Of a stretch of 64,000 nt of DNA, positions 36,864 through 46,458 are shown in pieces. A program made the position numbers and the translations under genes. Below the pieces are notes generated by a model. The model was given only the letters and a program-made list of their open reading frames with translations. It was not told where the DNA came from and made no database searches. Origin of the DNA: Archegozetes longisetosus (Eukaryota; Arthropoda; Arachnida; Sarcoptiformes; Trhypochthoniidae); contig JAEMBT020000004.1 of the NCBI GenBank assembly GCA_018873245.2, positions 3,830,573 to 3,894,572 of the forward strand. Reading direction: 5' to 3'. The number at the start of each line of letters is the position of its first letter. Position 1 is the stretch's first letter.

Positions 36864-37049
36864 ATCACCCTTTAATTAACTTTTTTTAACATTTTTCAGA
36901 TCAATTTACGCGTACTGCTAAACAGATGCTTAACCACGTTTAAGGTTTGCAACTCAGAAGTCGATGAAGACCTTGAAACACAGGGACAATCACTGAGTTC
37001 TGTTCGTAGAACTTTTAAACTTGAAAAGCAAAACGAAACTGTATTGTAG
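20220..37049 (+). CDS. Class A neuropeptide GPCR, four coding exons
   Basis: This is a seven-helix receptor for a secreted peptide, acting at the plasma membrane through G proteins. The exons are 20220-20611, 35733-36096, 36539-36760 and 36900-37049. Joined, they give 375 residues, a normal length. Landmarks: N-glycosylation sites at N11/N12; N51 in helix 1; LSVSD with D79 in helix 2; W99 and C106, with C190 as disulfide partner; D130-R131-Y132 split across the first intron; P214 in helix 5; CWLP 267-270; NPICY 314-318. The third loop and helix 6 start, PGNPDYNRD then KVIKML, resemble leucokinin receptors and related NPY/RYamide-like and tachykinin-like receptors, so the ligand family is open. 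ATG at 20220 was chosen because it directly precedes the NNST extracellular tail. Intron 1 is 15.1 kb. Intron 2 appears to start with GC. The tail after helix 7 is short. Confidence 0.9.
21800..23015. repeat. Diverged inverted-repeat element containing a younger MITE
   Basis: ACTTCGAAATGGCTAATTTC near 21874-21893 is matched in inverted orientation near 22918-22945. Weaker matching extends about 120 bases outward on each side (AAAGCTTT near 21822 against AAAGCTTT near 22994). Between the arms lies the 344 bp MITE at 22310-22653. The outer ends and any target duplication are uncertain. It looks like an older DNA element with a younger insertion. Confidence 0.55.
22310..22653. mobile_element. 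MITE with long, nearly identical terminal repeats
   Basis: TA at 22308-22309 and 22654-22655 flanks ends that are identical over the first 20 bases (CTGTGACTTGTAATAAAAAC). They remain close for more than 100 bases, taking in the GTTTAGAATGAGGAGATAAA block and the block around 22420. The right arm has a short tandem expansion (CTAAACTTTTT repeated, about 22570-22595). The high identity of the arms suggests a fairly young insertion. There is no coding capacity; the TA duplication points to the Tc1/mariner group. Confidence 0.85.
25486..26127. repeat. Older foldback element hosting a nested MITE
   Basis: The left end TAGCTTTCTAATTAGCATTC (25486 on) matches the inverted right end TAGCTGCCTAAATAGCATTC (from 26127). 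Inner blocks also match: CAGTTCTTAT near 25525 with its inverse near 26085, and TTACTTATAACAAAACT near 25590 with its inverse near 25865. The right arm is interrupted at about 25879-26023 by a pogo-like MITE, and the left arm shows what the empty site looked like. The flanking TA fits a TA duplication. Confidence 0.7.
25879..26021. mobile_element. Small pogo-like MITE nested in a foldback
   Basis: The ends CAGTAAAACTTCTTTATCTT (25882 on) and CAGTTAAACCTCTTTATCTT (from 26021, minus strand) are inverted copies for about 45 bases. This CAG...TTATCT terminus is of the pogo/Tigger kind. TA follows at 26022-26023. On the left, TA lies at 25877-25878, followed by three extra A. The element is about 140 bp with no coding sequence. 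Confidence 0.75.
36097..36538 (+). other. GPCR intron 2, apparent GC-AG type
   Basis: The reading frame and family alignment need the join INRKIK to VIKML. That places the donor at AAG|GCACGA (36097) and the acceptor at ATATTTAG (36538). The nearest GT downstream (36110) would give the wrong phase for the third exon. A GC-AG intron of 442 bases is therefore the simplest reading. Confidence 0.7.
36797..36862 (+). repeat. (CT)n microsatellite in the last GPCR intron
   Basis: About 33 uninterrupted CT units fill nearly half of the 139-base intron 36761-36899. They end 37 bases before the acceptor CAG at 36897-36899, where they add to the polypyrimidine stretch. Long open frames through this run (Leu-Ser or Arg-Glu repeats) are artefacts. 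Confidence 0.95.
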
Positions 37050-40000
37050 TTCTGTGAAGTTAATGTGCTAAACAGTATTGAATGCTATGTGTAAAGAGAT
37101 GAATCAAATTTCCAAATCGATCTTCGAACCAATACAACAAACCAAACTTATTTGATAAGAAGTAGAGATTGTCAAATTTAATAAACAAACTTTCCATCAA
37201 ATAAAGGATCGTTTGTGTATTAATAGTATTTGCATTAGATTTCACGAATATTATCATAAGATTTTTGTTTATTTGTTCACAAATTCAATTATAAGATTGA
37301 GATTGAATCATATGAAAAGTCATATCTGAAGAGTCTTTAAGAATCGAAAACTTTATCATCTGGATGAAGATGAGAATGATTATTTTTAGAAGTTGAAAAA
37401 CTTTCAAAAAAGTCTCTATCCTTTTCTATAAGCTTTAAGAAAACGTTAGCTTGTTAAAGAGATATAAGTCGATGTGTTCTACAATTTCAATTAATGTGAT
37501 GTTGATAAATGCCCAAGCTGTATCTATTTCATATTAGTCAATTATATAAGTTAATTTGATCTTAGTTTTTTGGGCGACTCAATAAAGTCTATGTTTCATT
37601 TTAGACCAATTATATCTATATAATAGGATTGCTTTGCGTGAAAATTTCGTTTGTAGATATTCATAGAAACTGAATACCTGAATAAATTGAGTTTACTTTT
37701 ACGTCATCAAACTTAAGAATTTGATACAATAACGTGTTATACTTATAATTCTATTACCAGTACTGAATATGTTATTGCAATATAAATAGAAAATATTACT
37801 TCATAATACAATCTTTGAAAACAAGAATATTAAACAAATTTATTGTCAATGAAAAATTCCTAATTCAATGACGTCTTCTTTTCAAAATAACTATGAGTTC
37901 AAGTTTTAAAAGCAAATCGTGGGTTTCAAATTTATACTTGTATTGAAAAAATATATTTATACTAAAAATACTCGATGTAAATGCCTTGTAATAGTATTTG
38001 GATATTTAATTTACGTGCAAAAATATTTTAATTATGATAATCTCAACGAATATAATGTTATTATCAGCTATCGATAAATTATGTACAGTTCATGTCTAAT
38101 ATAGCCCCATAGAAAATTATTTGATTGGTGTCAAATTGTTCAAAAATGTTGATTTCATTTATAAAAGTTTACAATTAAAATGCATTATCTACGTTTTGAT
38201 CCAATTTTAGGTTTCAGTTATTTTGTTATCAAGCAACAATATTACTCTACCTTAATGGTATAAACTCGGTAGAAATTTTATTTTATATTACGTTTTTCAT
38301 ATGAAAGATGCCAAAAGAATCTATTTTAAATTAAATTATGAGTAGCAAAACACGTCAAATTTTTATGGCTTGAAAGTCGTTTGAATAAAAATTCTACGTA
38401 TCCTAAGTTTACAGGTTATTTCCAGTTCTGATTATAATGCACTCGTAACATTATGGAAATTGAAGTGAGAAAAATTCATTTTCGATTACTTTTTTCTTGT
38501 AGCCTTAGTTTACTTAAACGAAATTGCATTTGAGCTACGTTCAAAAGTCATTATTTTTAGACAATCTAGAAATCAGAAATAATTATCGATTAATGCAAGT
38601 TTTCGCTTCAATAAGTGAAATGGAAAAAATTGATTATTATTACTTACTATGAGTAAAACTAAAAATTGAAACAAGTTATCTAAGTTGATATTCGAGCATA
38701 CAACAATTTCTCAGTAAACTTGAATGAGCGCGCATTTAATAGTAGCTGTTCGATGTAGATACAGATTATTGAAGTACTTTTTACCAAAGCACTAGAAGCG
38801 CTTAGAAGTATATCTCACGGCTTATACTTGCACATTATTGTTTAGCTTAATCGTTTAATCATCCTTTACAGAGTGTCTATCGACTCGCCTACTTCTACAT
38901 AATCATCATGTACTGCCATTGAAGACTAGTGCCATTTTTAAAAAACAATTTTCTAGATATATTTCTTCAGAATAGCATAACTAGGATAGAGTTGACTCAT
39001 TAAGCTAAAATCATTTAGTTCACCACTAAACCGCTAATGAGTTTATTCATTTATGTAATCATAGTTGTTCCATATATGGACTAACTTTTTATGCGAGCTT
39101 TAAATTATTATTATGTGACACCTTCATTATTTTTAATAATTATTTTTTGTGTAGTAATAAAATGAGAACTAAACTCACTTTTTTATATTTTAATATGAAT
39201 TCATAAATAATTGATCATTTTTTGGTTATATACTTTAAGTAATTGAAAACGAGAATAGAATTTATTCATTTAGTTTACAAAATAATTGCTTCATAGAGAC
39301 GAAACTGGGTTTAAACACAAATGCCGTAAGGCCATGCTGTATCTTGTCATAAAAATATAGTCAGAAAAATTGAATTTTCAGTTTTGTTTGGTTGACAAAT
39401 AAAAGTTGTCGCAATTTCGATTTTCATCCAAATAATCAACTATAAACTAGAAATCATTTCTAAATTTTTTATTCACTTCTTTAGAAAGCTTTAGAAATAT
39501 TTTTAATGAATTCTGGAATAAAATATTGTTCTTTAGTGAATTGGATTTCTCAATGTTAACACAAAAAGTTAGCTCATTAACTGAAAACACTTTAGGTATA
39601 AGTTATGACACTTTCAATATAAAGGAATATTAATACTTAACTTGAAAGAGATACTGTGTAACAGAACTGAGCAAACAATCATATTATTTACTTAAATGAA
39701 TTTTTCTCATCACAGTAAAGGATTGCAAGTTATGTTATTTTTTTTCATTATGTAAGTAAATAATACTAGCTCACAAATGTTTTTTCTTCAACTTTGCAAC
39801 TTTTGGGATTTTTCGATCATAAAAGCATAAATGCATTAATACATTTATAACATATATATTTTTCTTTTGAGATAAACATCCCAAATAAGTGGATTATGTT
39901 CGCAAACCTATTATTCTTTTTGATAGACTTATCGTCGAAAAATAAGTTTTTCAACAAATTTTACGAACTAGTTTTACAGAGTAGTTCAAATTTTGATAAG

Positions 40001-41133
40001 TTAAGTTTGTTAAAGATTTCGCATCAAAAGCTCTTATATTCTTTAACAATTTTCTCTCAATTGAACCACTAATTTAGAACCAATGTTTCTAGTATTAACT
40101 TTGAAAAAGTTAGAGCTACTAAAAGCCTAGATATTGTTTAAGCTGAAGGTCGTCAGCAGGCCTAAAAATCGGTTTATTGAGGCAGACTTCGAAAAAGAAG
40201 AATTTTTTAGATGAGAATTGGCAAAAGTAAAATTTTTTGGTATTATATGAATAATATCCATAAACCAAAGACCCTCAAAAGTTCTTCAAACTACTTATAC
40301 TGAAAGTAAATTTTGCCTAGCACTTGGTCGCAAATCCTGTACTTAATAAAGTTATTGATGTTTTTATTAGTTTGGAATGGTTCGTAATGTTTTTCGAAGG
40401 ATAGGCCTTAAATACGAAAAATATACTACTCATCAAAACAGTAATCTACTAGTACTTGTTTGTTAATACTAAGCTACTTAGATTAATAAAGTTTGATCCA
40501 ATAAAACAACTTTAGCGACAACTTTACAAGCAATTAAAAATAGGTATCTAGAACATGATACCGGAAAAAACGATACCAGCCGAACTTTAGAAATTTTCAG
40601 TTAAATTCTAAGTTTGATTACATTATGATGTGCCGTACATTGTCGTCTTTTTCAAGTTCTTCAATTTTCCGGAGACAACTTCAGACAAAAGCTTCGAGAT
40701 ATGTTTTGCTGCAAAAAAAAGTGTTTTTATCCGATTTCTCTTTTTACTTACTCTGAATGCTCGGAAAAATTTGAAAATAAAGTTATAATAAAATTAAGTA
40801 GAGAATGTTGCTAATTACTTCTCGCTTGAAAAGGTTTCAATCAATATTTCCAAGTGTATATTGTAAGACTATATCTCATTATCTGGTTTGGTTGTTCAAC
40901 AGAATAGGGTGTAATCATGCTTTTCAATTACGAGCATACATTGTAGCTGAGAATAAATTTTTGCTTATTATATGCGATCACACTTGTTATGGCAACAGAT
41001 TTAGCAAGAATTCAAAACAGTTTTGTCACTGAAAAGTGAAGCAAGGAAAATAAATCAAACAAAGAAGAAAAATGTTATATCTGTTGAACTTGCATAATTA
41101 AATTATAAGCCATAGAAAAATTTCTTACTTCAG
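37050..41133. other. Gene-free stretch between the GPCR and the next gene
   Basis: No coding exon was recognised. The first 200-300 bases probably include the GPCR 3' untranslated region. A 75-codon frame at 40805-41032 has no family features. No inverted-repeat element was picked out here. Confidence 0.4.
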
Positions 41134-41634
41134 ATGGTAGGCAACACGTGCTTGGCTTTAATTAAAACTTGTGTTATCATTACTATACTAGCCACTATGG
41201 TAGTATGGGCTATTCTTTTAATAGAGTTGCTAAATAGCTGGGATAGTCAAAACGACAGCAATGTAATTACAGGTCCAACAAAGACTCCATTATTAACGGA
41301 GACAAAAAAGTCTAAAGTGTGGTATATTAGCAATACTTGTATACCCGAACTCTTTGCACTCGTTGGATTAGTTGCCGTCTTATTTGGTAATCAATACTGG
41401 TCTCAAACTAGCGGAATCGTTTTATGCATCTTTTGGATTAATGATCATCAAAGAGATCCGGAGTTGTTTTATTACAAAATGCCTCTCACTGTTAGTGGAC
41501 ATGCTTTGCATCTACTGATTTCGATCATATTATTGGTGTTTGGATTTATTGTGTACTTTCCCAGCTTTTATTTGGAACAGTCTCGTGTTAAAACTGCTGT
41601 CGTTCCCTTATATCCTAAATATCGTAGATATTAG
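41134..41634 (+). CDS. Small multi-pass membrane protein, unknown family
   Basis: The 166-residue frame has hydrophobic segments at about 12-33, 68-87, 90-101 and 125-149, so it is probably a four-segment membrane protein. Between the first two lies a hydrophilic loop (about 34-66) rich in Asn, Thr and Lys. The short tail ends in a basic, Tyr-rich stretch (PKYRRY). A strong acceptor-like sequence, TTTCTTACTTCAG, sits directly before the ATG. This suggests that an untranslated or short coding exon lies upstream; I could not place it. The protein starts without a classical cleavable signal. I do not recognise the family; a tetraspan-like shape is all that can be said. A well-spread amino acid composition and an uninterrupted frame in AT-rich DNA support a real gene. 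Confidence 0.65.
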   Translation: MVGNTCLALIKTCVIITILATMVVWAILLIELLNSWDSQNDSNVITGPTKTPLLTETKKSKVWYISNTCIPELFALVGLVAVLFGNQYWSQTSGIVLCIFWINDHQRDPELFYYKMPLTVSGHALHLLISIILLVFGFIVYFPSFYLEQSRVKTAVVPLYPKYRRY

Positions 41635-43620
41635 TGAGAAAATGGATACAAATTGTATGATCCATAAAGTTAATCAGATAATATTGTGAAATATACGCCA
41701 TTTTTGTCTAAGTTATAGTAACTAGTTTGGTTTAATATTTTATAGCCAACAGAATAGATCAGAACTCTTGCGGTGAACCACTCTTTGATACACTGTTAAG
41801 CTAATGAACGAAAATAATTACTTGATTGAAAGTTTGATCATTTGTTTTATATAATTAAGACTATATCTTGTAAGATATTTGATGATTACTTTCAACTTGA
41901 GTGAACACTAAACAATGTGATCATACTTACAAAGGGTTTATAGATTAGCATTTGAAGCGTGAGACACAAAAAGATTACTGTAGAAAATGCAATAGTCTCT
42001 TGTTTTTATCAGATCGATACAACTGACTATATTTCTAAGTTGATGATAAACTATAAATTATGCATCAAGTTTCATATTTTCAAATGCTAATGATAAGAGA
42101 AACAACCTAATGCTTGAAATTTTGATAAATAAGTGATTAAAGTTTGCAAGCTATCAAAATGGACGTAGTTTTGACGATAGTTTGACTTTTTTCCTAACAT
42201 TGTATTACTGACTTGATTTAAAAAGCTTTCATTCTATACAGAAGTAACCCAAGTTTATAATAACAATTTAACCATTCTTATACGCTTAATTCCGTAAACA
42301 GATTACAAGAAAGTATAAAACAGTTGAAATAGTGATATTTATTCCTACTATTCTCAAAATAGATTCGTCAAGAAAGACCTCAAATTACTAAAGCTTAAGT
42401 ATTACGAAATTACAAATTTTAGTAAATACGGTATATTCACTTGAATGATAGTCTCTTCATTAAAACAGACAGGATTTAAGCCATTATTTATAATGATCTT
42501 ACTTTTTATTAGTGTCGTTATTTAACTATAAGAATCTATTCTCAACTTGATTTAAGAAAATATCTTATTTCGTTGGAATCCTAAAGCAAATACGACTTGA
42601 GACTACTGAAAGTGTCAGAATCTCAGTAGAAAGCACTAGACATCAATTATGCAACTTTTCCCAATGCATCAAGAATATAATTGCCAGGTATTTCATGCTA
42701 GAATTCTTCAGACTAATAATATATCTGAAATTGGGAACAATATCTTAAAAGGAATGCTATTGCGATCTTATTACTTAAGATACTAAAAGTCTTCCTTAAT
42801 CACTCAGTTGCTTAAGCCTTCGATCATTTTGTCTCTCATTACTTCCGATATCACCATAACCTGAATGTTTGGATGGTGAACCTTGGGAACTTCTGCTTTA
42901 GAGTTTATCTCGTGAGATGAGTCTCACGTGTTATGGACACATTTAATCTCTAAGATGAAATCTTCCTATCGTGAGAGTTACAGCCGTCTATACAATAAAA
43001 ATCAATTTCAAAGTCAAAATGATAAATTTTCCATAATCTCAAAAATTTATGCTCAAATAGTGTTTACTTAAAAATCAGTCTCTGCTGCACGAAATTTGAA
43101 CGATTCCAGAGTAATAGAATTCGTGAAAAAATTTCCAAACACAAATTGATTTATAGCTAAAGAATTAGAAATTTCGAAATCATATATAGAGTGTGTTATC
43201 TTCATTTTACCAGCTAATTCACTGCCATATAAATATATTAAACATTAAATGCCTTATATGTTAAATTTTAAACATGAATGATTTTCAATCACTTTTTTAG
43301 AGAATGTTCAAATAAAAGTTGAGAAAAATAAGGACTGCACTTGCCAAAATTCGCTTATTGATAATATAGTCATTGTATATGCATCTTCAATAAATATTTA
43401 GAATAGATCTTAAATATGAAATTTCAGTCCCAAGTATACGCCTTTACGAAGTTATGGCTACTTTTCTAATCTTCAAAACAAACTCATGTACCACACATTT
43501 GAGTAAATACCTCTATAAAATGGTTGTGTCCATATAATGATTAAACCAAATAAGAAGTGTCAGGTTGAGAGGCTGTCTCAACGGTTGAAAAGTACAAAAG
43601 TTCTATGAAGTGAGCGTAAG
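41635..43620. other. Gene-free stretch
   Basis: No exon was recognised. One short palindrome, CGTGAGATGAGTCTCACG, lies near 42912-42929. Confidence 0.4.
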
Positions 43621-43624
43621 TCCA

Positions 43625-44712
43625 TGAAAGAAACGTATCAGAACCTGAAAGGGAGCTGGTAACTTCATAGGATATCTGAATCTGACATCACCAATACTCC
43701 TCTTCGGTGGTCCCACACTGTGATTTAAATATAAATTCTTAAAAATTTGCTGTTTAGGAAATAATAAATTCAATATGAGTTTTTTTATAATGAGTCCTAT
43801 GGAGGAATTAAGATTTTCAAAAATTCATTTGACTCCCTGTAGCCATTGATATCACGGTAAGACTTCTACCATATAGGGGGAAGTTAATTTTGAGAAAGAA
43901 CCATAGCGAGGCTTAACTTTTAACATATCGAATTGACACTGGAAACTAATCTGTGAATTCAGATAGAATACAAAGTGCAGTTATGTTGCTTTTAAAATAT
44001 TACTGTGAGATATCCTGTAGTAAAATTCAAAATCATTTAACTGAGTATAAAATTTTAGTTAAGTTACAAGTTGTAACAAAAAATTCAATAATATACATGA
44101 AAATTAATTTCATGGCTTTTACTTAATTAATAAAACAAATTCAAAATTCAGAAATCGATTCAAAAGTCAAAAATTACAATCTTGTCAAATATCACTAACA
44201 TATATACTTCCAAACTACTAACAATATTCAGAGATGATACTAAATGATATTTTACAAACTAATTAGAAATTACGAAATACAAACTTTTATGTATATTGCA
44301 AAATTTACTACAGAATATCTCACAGCAATACTTTAGAAGCAACATAATTGCATTTTGAATTTTATCGGAATTTACGGATTAGTTTCCAACATCAGTTCGA
44401 TGTGTTAAAGGTCAGGTTCCACTATGATTCTGTCCTAAAATTAACTTTAATCCTTCCCCCTTATATGCTAGAAGTCTTACCGTGATATCAATGGCTACAG
44501 GGAGTCAAATGAATTTTTGAAAATCTTAATTCTTCCATAGGGATCATTATAAAAATTCATATTGAATTTATTATTTCCCAAAAAACAAATTTTTAAGAAT
44601 TTATATTTAATCACAGTGTGGGACCACCGAAGGGGATGTATTGGTGATGTCAGATTCAGATATCCTATGAAGCTACCGGTTTCCTCTTCAGATTTACGAT
44701 CTACTCTCAATG
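43625..44712. repeat. 1.1 kb foldback element with about 400-base arms
   Basis: The left arm (about 43640-44026) and right arm (about 44302-44700) are inverted copies. Examples are GGATATCTGAATCTGACATC near 43670 against GATGTCAGATTCAGATATCC near 44647, and ACTCCCTGTAGCCATTGATA near 43830 against its inverse near 44490. The roughly 275-base loop between them does not pair. The arms differ at a modest fraction of positions. No transposase is encoded; the 71-codon frame at 44495-44710 is just arm sequence. The target duplication was not resolved. A foldback DNA element is most likely. Confidence 0.8.
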
Positions 44713-45799
44713 TTGATTCAGAATATTTGTATACCTGAGCATATTATCAGTAAACAGTATTCGGGAGTGTATGTAAATAATTTTCATATCATTGAAAAAC
44801 TTGATTAATAGTAAGAAAAAGGGATTTCGAAATTCCGATATCTATTTCCAACAGTTACCAAACAATCGTCAGGGGAATTCACGCATATTCTGACTGATAA
44901 TTTATTACTTTGAAACTACAATTAATCTTTTCAATAATACCTCATTGTTGAGCTCATAAGTCAGGTGATGACGTTTACAGAATGACGTCTACGCGTCTCA
45001 AGAATCGATTTGTCAGAACTTCATTTAAATATCAAATTCTTCATCAATTAGATTGACTCAGTTAGACGTGAAACCACTCTACAAAACAATGTAATAAGTA
45101 ATGGTTTATACTGTATTAATTTATCAAATTTTCAAAGAAAGCACAGAGAAGACATTTTGATAGAGAAAGAGATGAAAACCTGATAGATTTCAGATTTTGA
45201 ATTTTGAGTTAATACGATAGCATATGGAACTGAATATATTTCAAATCAAAGCATACGAGTGTATCAGTAGTTTTCAAAGGTGTTCAAGTTCCGGTCCGTA
45301 CTCACATTAGTCAAGGCATGACTCCTGTAGATCCTGACCTTAAATTTTGTCTATTAGCAACTAATGGGCTGCGGAGACCAGTTTGAAAATGTAGGATACG
45401 TACCATCATTACGCCCCTCATTTCGCACAAACAAAATGATTAAATTCTCATTTTTCTTATAATTGATATAATTTAGCTTAACTCCATTTAAAATTTGAAA
45501 CATTAGAATAGGAGACATAATATCATAAAATTTACTTGTAATGAGTGTACTTAAAGTAATGTAGTTTTTTAATAGTTAATCAACTTATTTATTCTACCAA
45601 ATTTTATAACTTACACATTCAAGAACTGATAAAATGCAAAACGTATATAACATTTAAATTATCCACAGCTTATTAATGCTTTTCATTGTATTTCGAACTC
45701 CTCTAAAGTTTTACTCACAATTTTCGCAACAAATTATATTAATTCTCAAAATTTTTTCGACCTGTATTTTTAAAGAATAATTTGAACAAAATTTCTCCA
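44713..45799. other. Gene-free stretch downstream of the peptide gene
   Basis: This stretch contains a possible short hAT-type remnant at 45265-45395 and probably the 3' untranslated part of the minus-strand peptide gene. Nothing else was recognised. Confidence 0.4.
45265..45395. mobile_element. Possible short hAT-type remnant
   Basis: CAGTAGTTTTCAAAGGTG on the left and CCTACATTTTCAAACTGG on the right (minus strand) look like imperfect hAT termini. CCGGTCCG and TCTCCGCAGCCC follow as the usual sub-terminal words. No 8-bp duplication was found. The piece is only about 130 bp. Confidence 0.4.
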
Positions 45800-46105
45800 T
45801 TAATATATATCAAACTTATAAGGAATTTGTTCGTATTGTGTTCTTTTAATATGTCTTTTCAACTGATTTAATAAATATTTAACTGGTATGAAGCTTGGCT
45901 CATCTGATGTCTTCTTCTTGTTGGAAGCTTTTTCAACGCAGGGCCCGTACGAGTATTTCATTATTGTTGATCTTTTGCCAAAACGAGGTGGTTTTCGCAT
46001 ATCATAGTCTGAACAATCAAACAGATCGTCCTGACAGCCAACCGTTAAGAGTTCGTTACAGATTGTGACCAATAGGAGTACAGCTGCCATCTTATTATCT
46101 ATCAT
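45800..46105 (-). CDS. Secreted precursor of a putative PPRFamide neuropeptide
   Basis: The 101-residue protein starts with a hydrophobic signal sequence (about 6-24, MAAVLLLVTIC...GC; translation may begin at M1 or M6). Next comes QDDLFDCSDYDMRKPPRF at 25-42, then G43-K44-R45. Gly followed by Lys-Arg is the standard signal for cleavage and C-terminal amidation. The predicted peptide therefore ends ...RKPPRFamide, and its N-terminal Gln could become pyroglutamate. One Cys lies inside it (C31) and one follows the cleavage site (C56, in YSYGPC), so a disulfide could link peptide and spacer. Further dibasic sites occur at 63-65, 83-84 and 87-88. RKPP recalls SIFamide and RF recalls RFamide and NPF peptides, but spacing and context fit neither; I do not recognise the family. 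A single-exon gene is assumed. The frame is GC-richer than its surroundings. Confidence 0.65.
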   Translation of the reverse strand: MIDNKMAAVLLLVTICNELLTVGCQDDLFDCSDYDMRKPPRFGKRSTIMKYSYGPCVEKASNKKKTSDEPSFIPVKYLLNQLKRHIKRTQYEQIPYKFDIY

Positions 46106-46236
46106 CCTCTTATTTAATTGAACTTCAAAATGCTATTCAACTCCTTAAAAATTTCCCAAGAATTTTAAGAATTTCGAATATAAATCAACTATAGAGTACA
46201 TTTTAAAAGGTTATAGTTCAATTTATGGTTCATGTA

Positions 46237-46458
46237 GGGCTTGAGTAATGGATAATCATGTTACAACAACAATGTTCTCCTATCTTAGTACACTACGCGC
46301 CTTTGTCTCCTTGTCCAACCTAGTTTGGCTTGACTGCAACAATAGTAATGACAGCATACCTACAAGTTAGTTAAATTAGATAAAGTAAGGAGAAAGGCGC
46401 GCTAATGCACTAGGTAAATGAACTGTGGGAACTACATAACGTTCTAATACTCAAACCC
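46237..46458. mobile_element. Small MITE upstream of the peptide gene
   Basis: TA at 46235-46236 and 46459-46460 flanks inverted ends GGGCTTGAGTAATGG on the left and GGGTTTGAGTATTAG on the right. An inner inverted pair follows, GCGCGCCTTTCTCC against ACGCGCCTTTGTCTCC. The element is 222 bp, non-coding, and of Tc1/mariner-like TA type. It lies only about 130 bases upstream of the ATG of the minus-strand peptide gene. Confidence 0.75.

Noticed and set aside
36665-36889. Long frames encoding Leu-Ser or Arg-Glu repeats
   Set aside because: They are translations of the CT microsatellite inside the last GPCR intron. The true exon ends at 36760.
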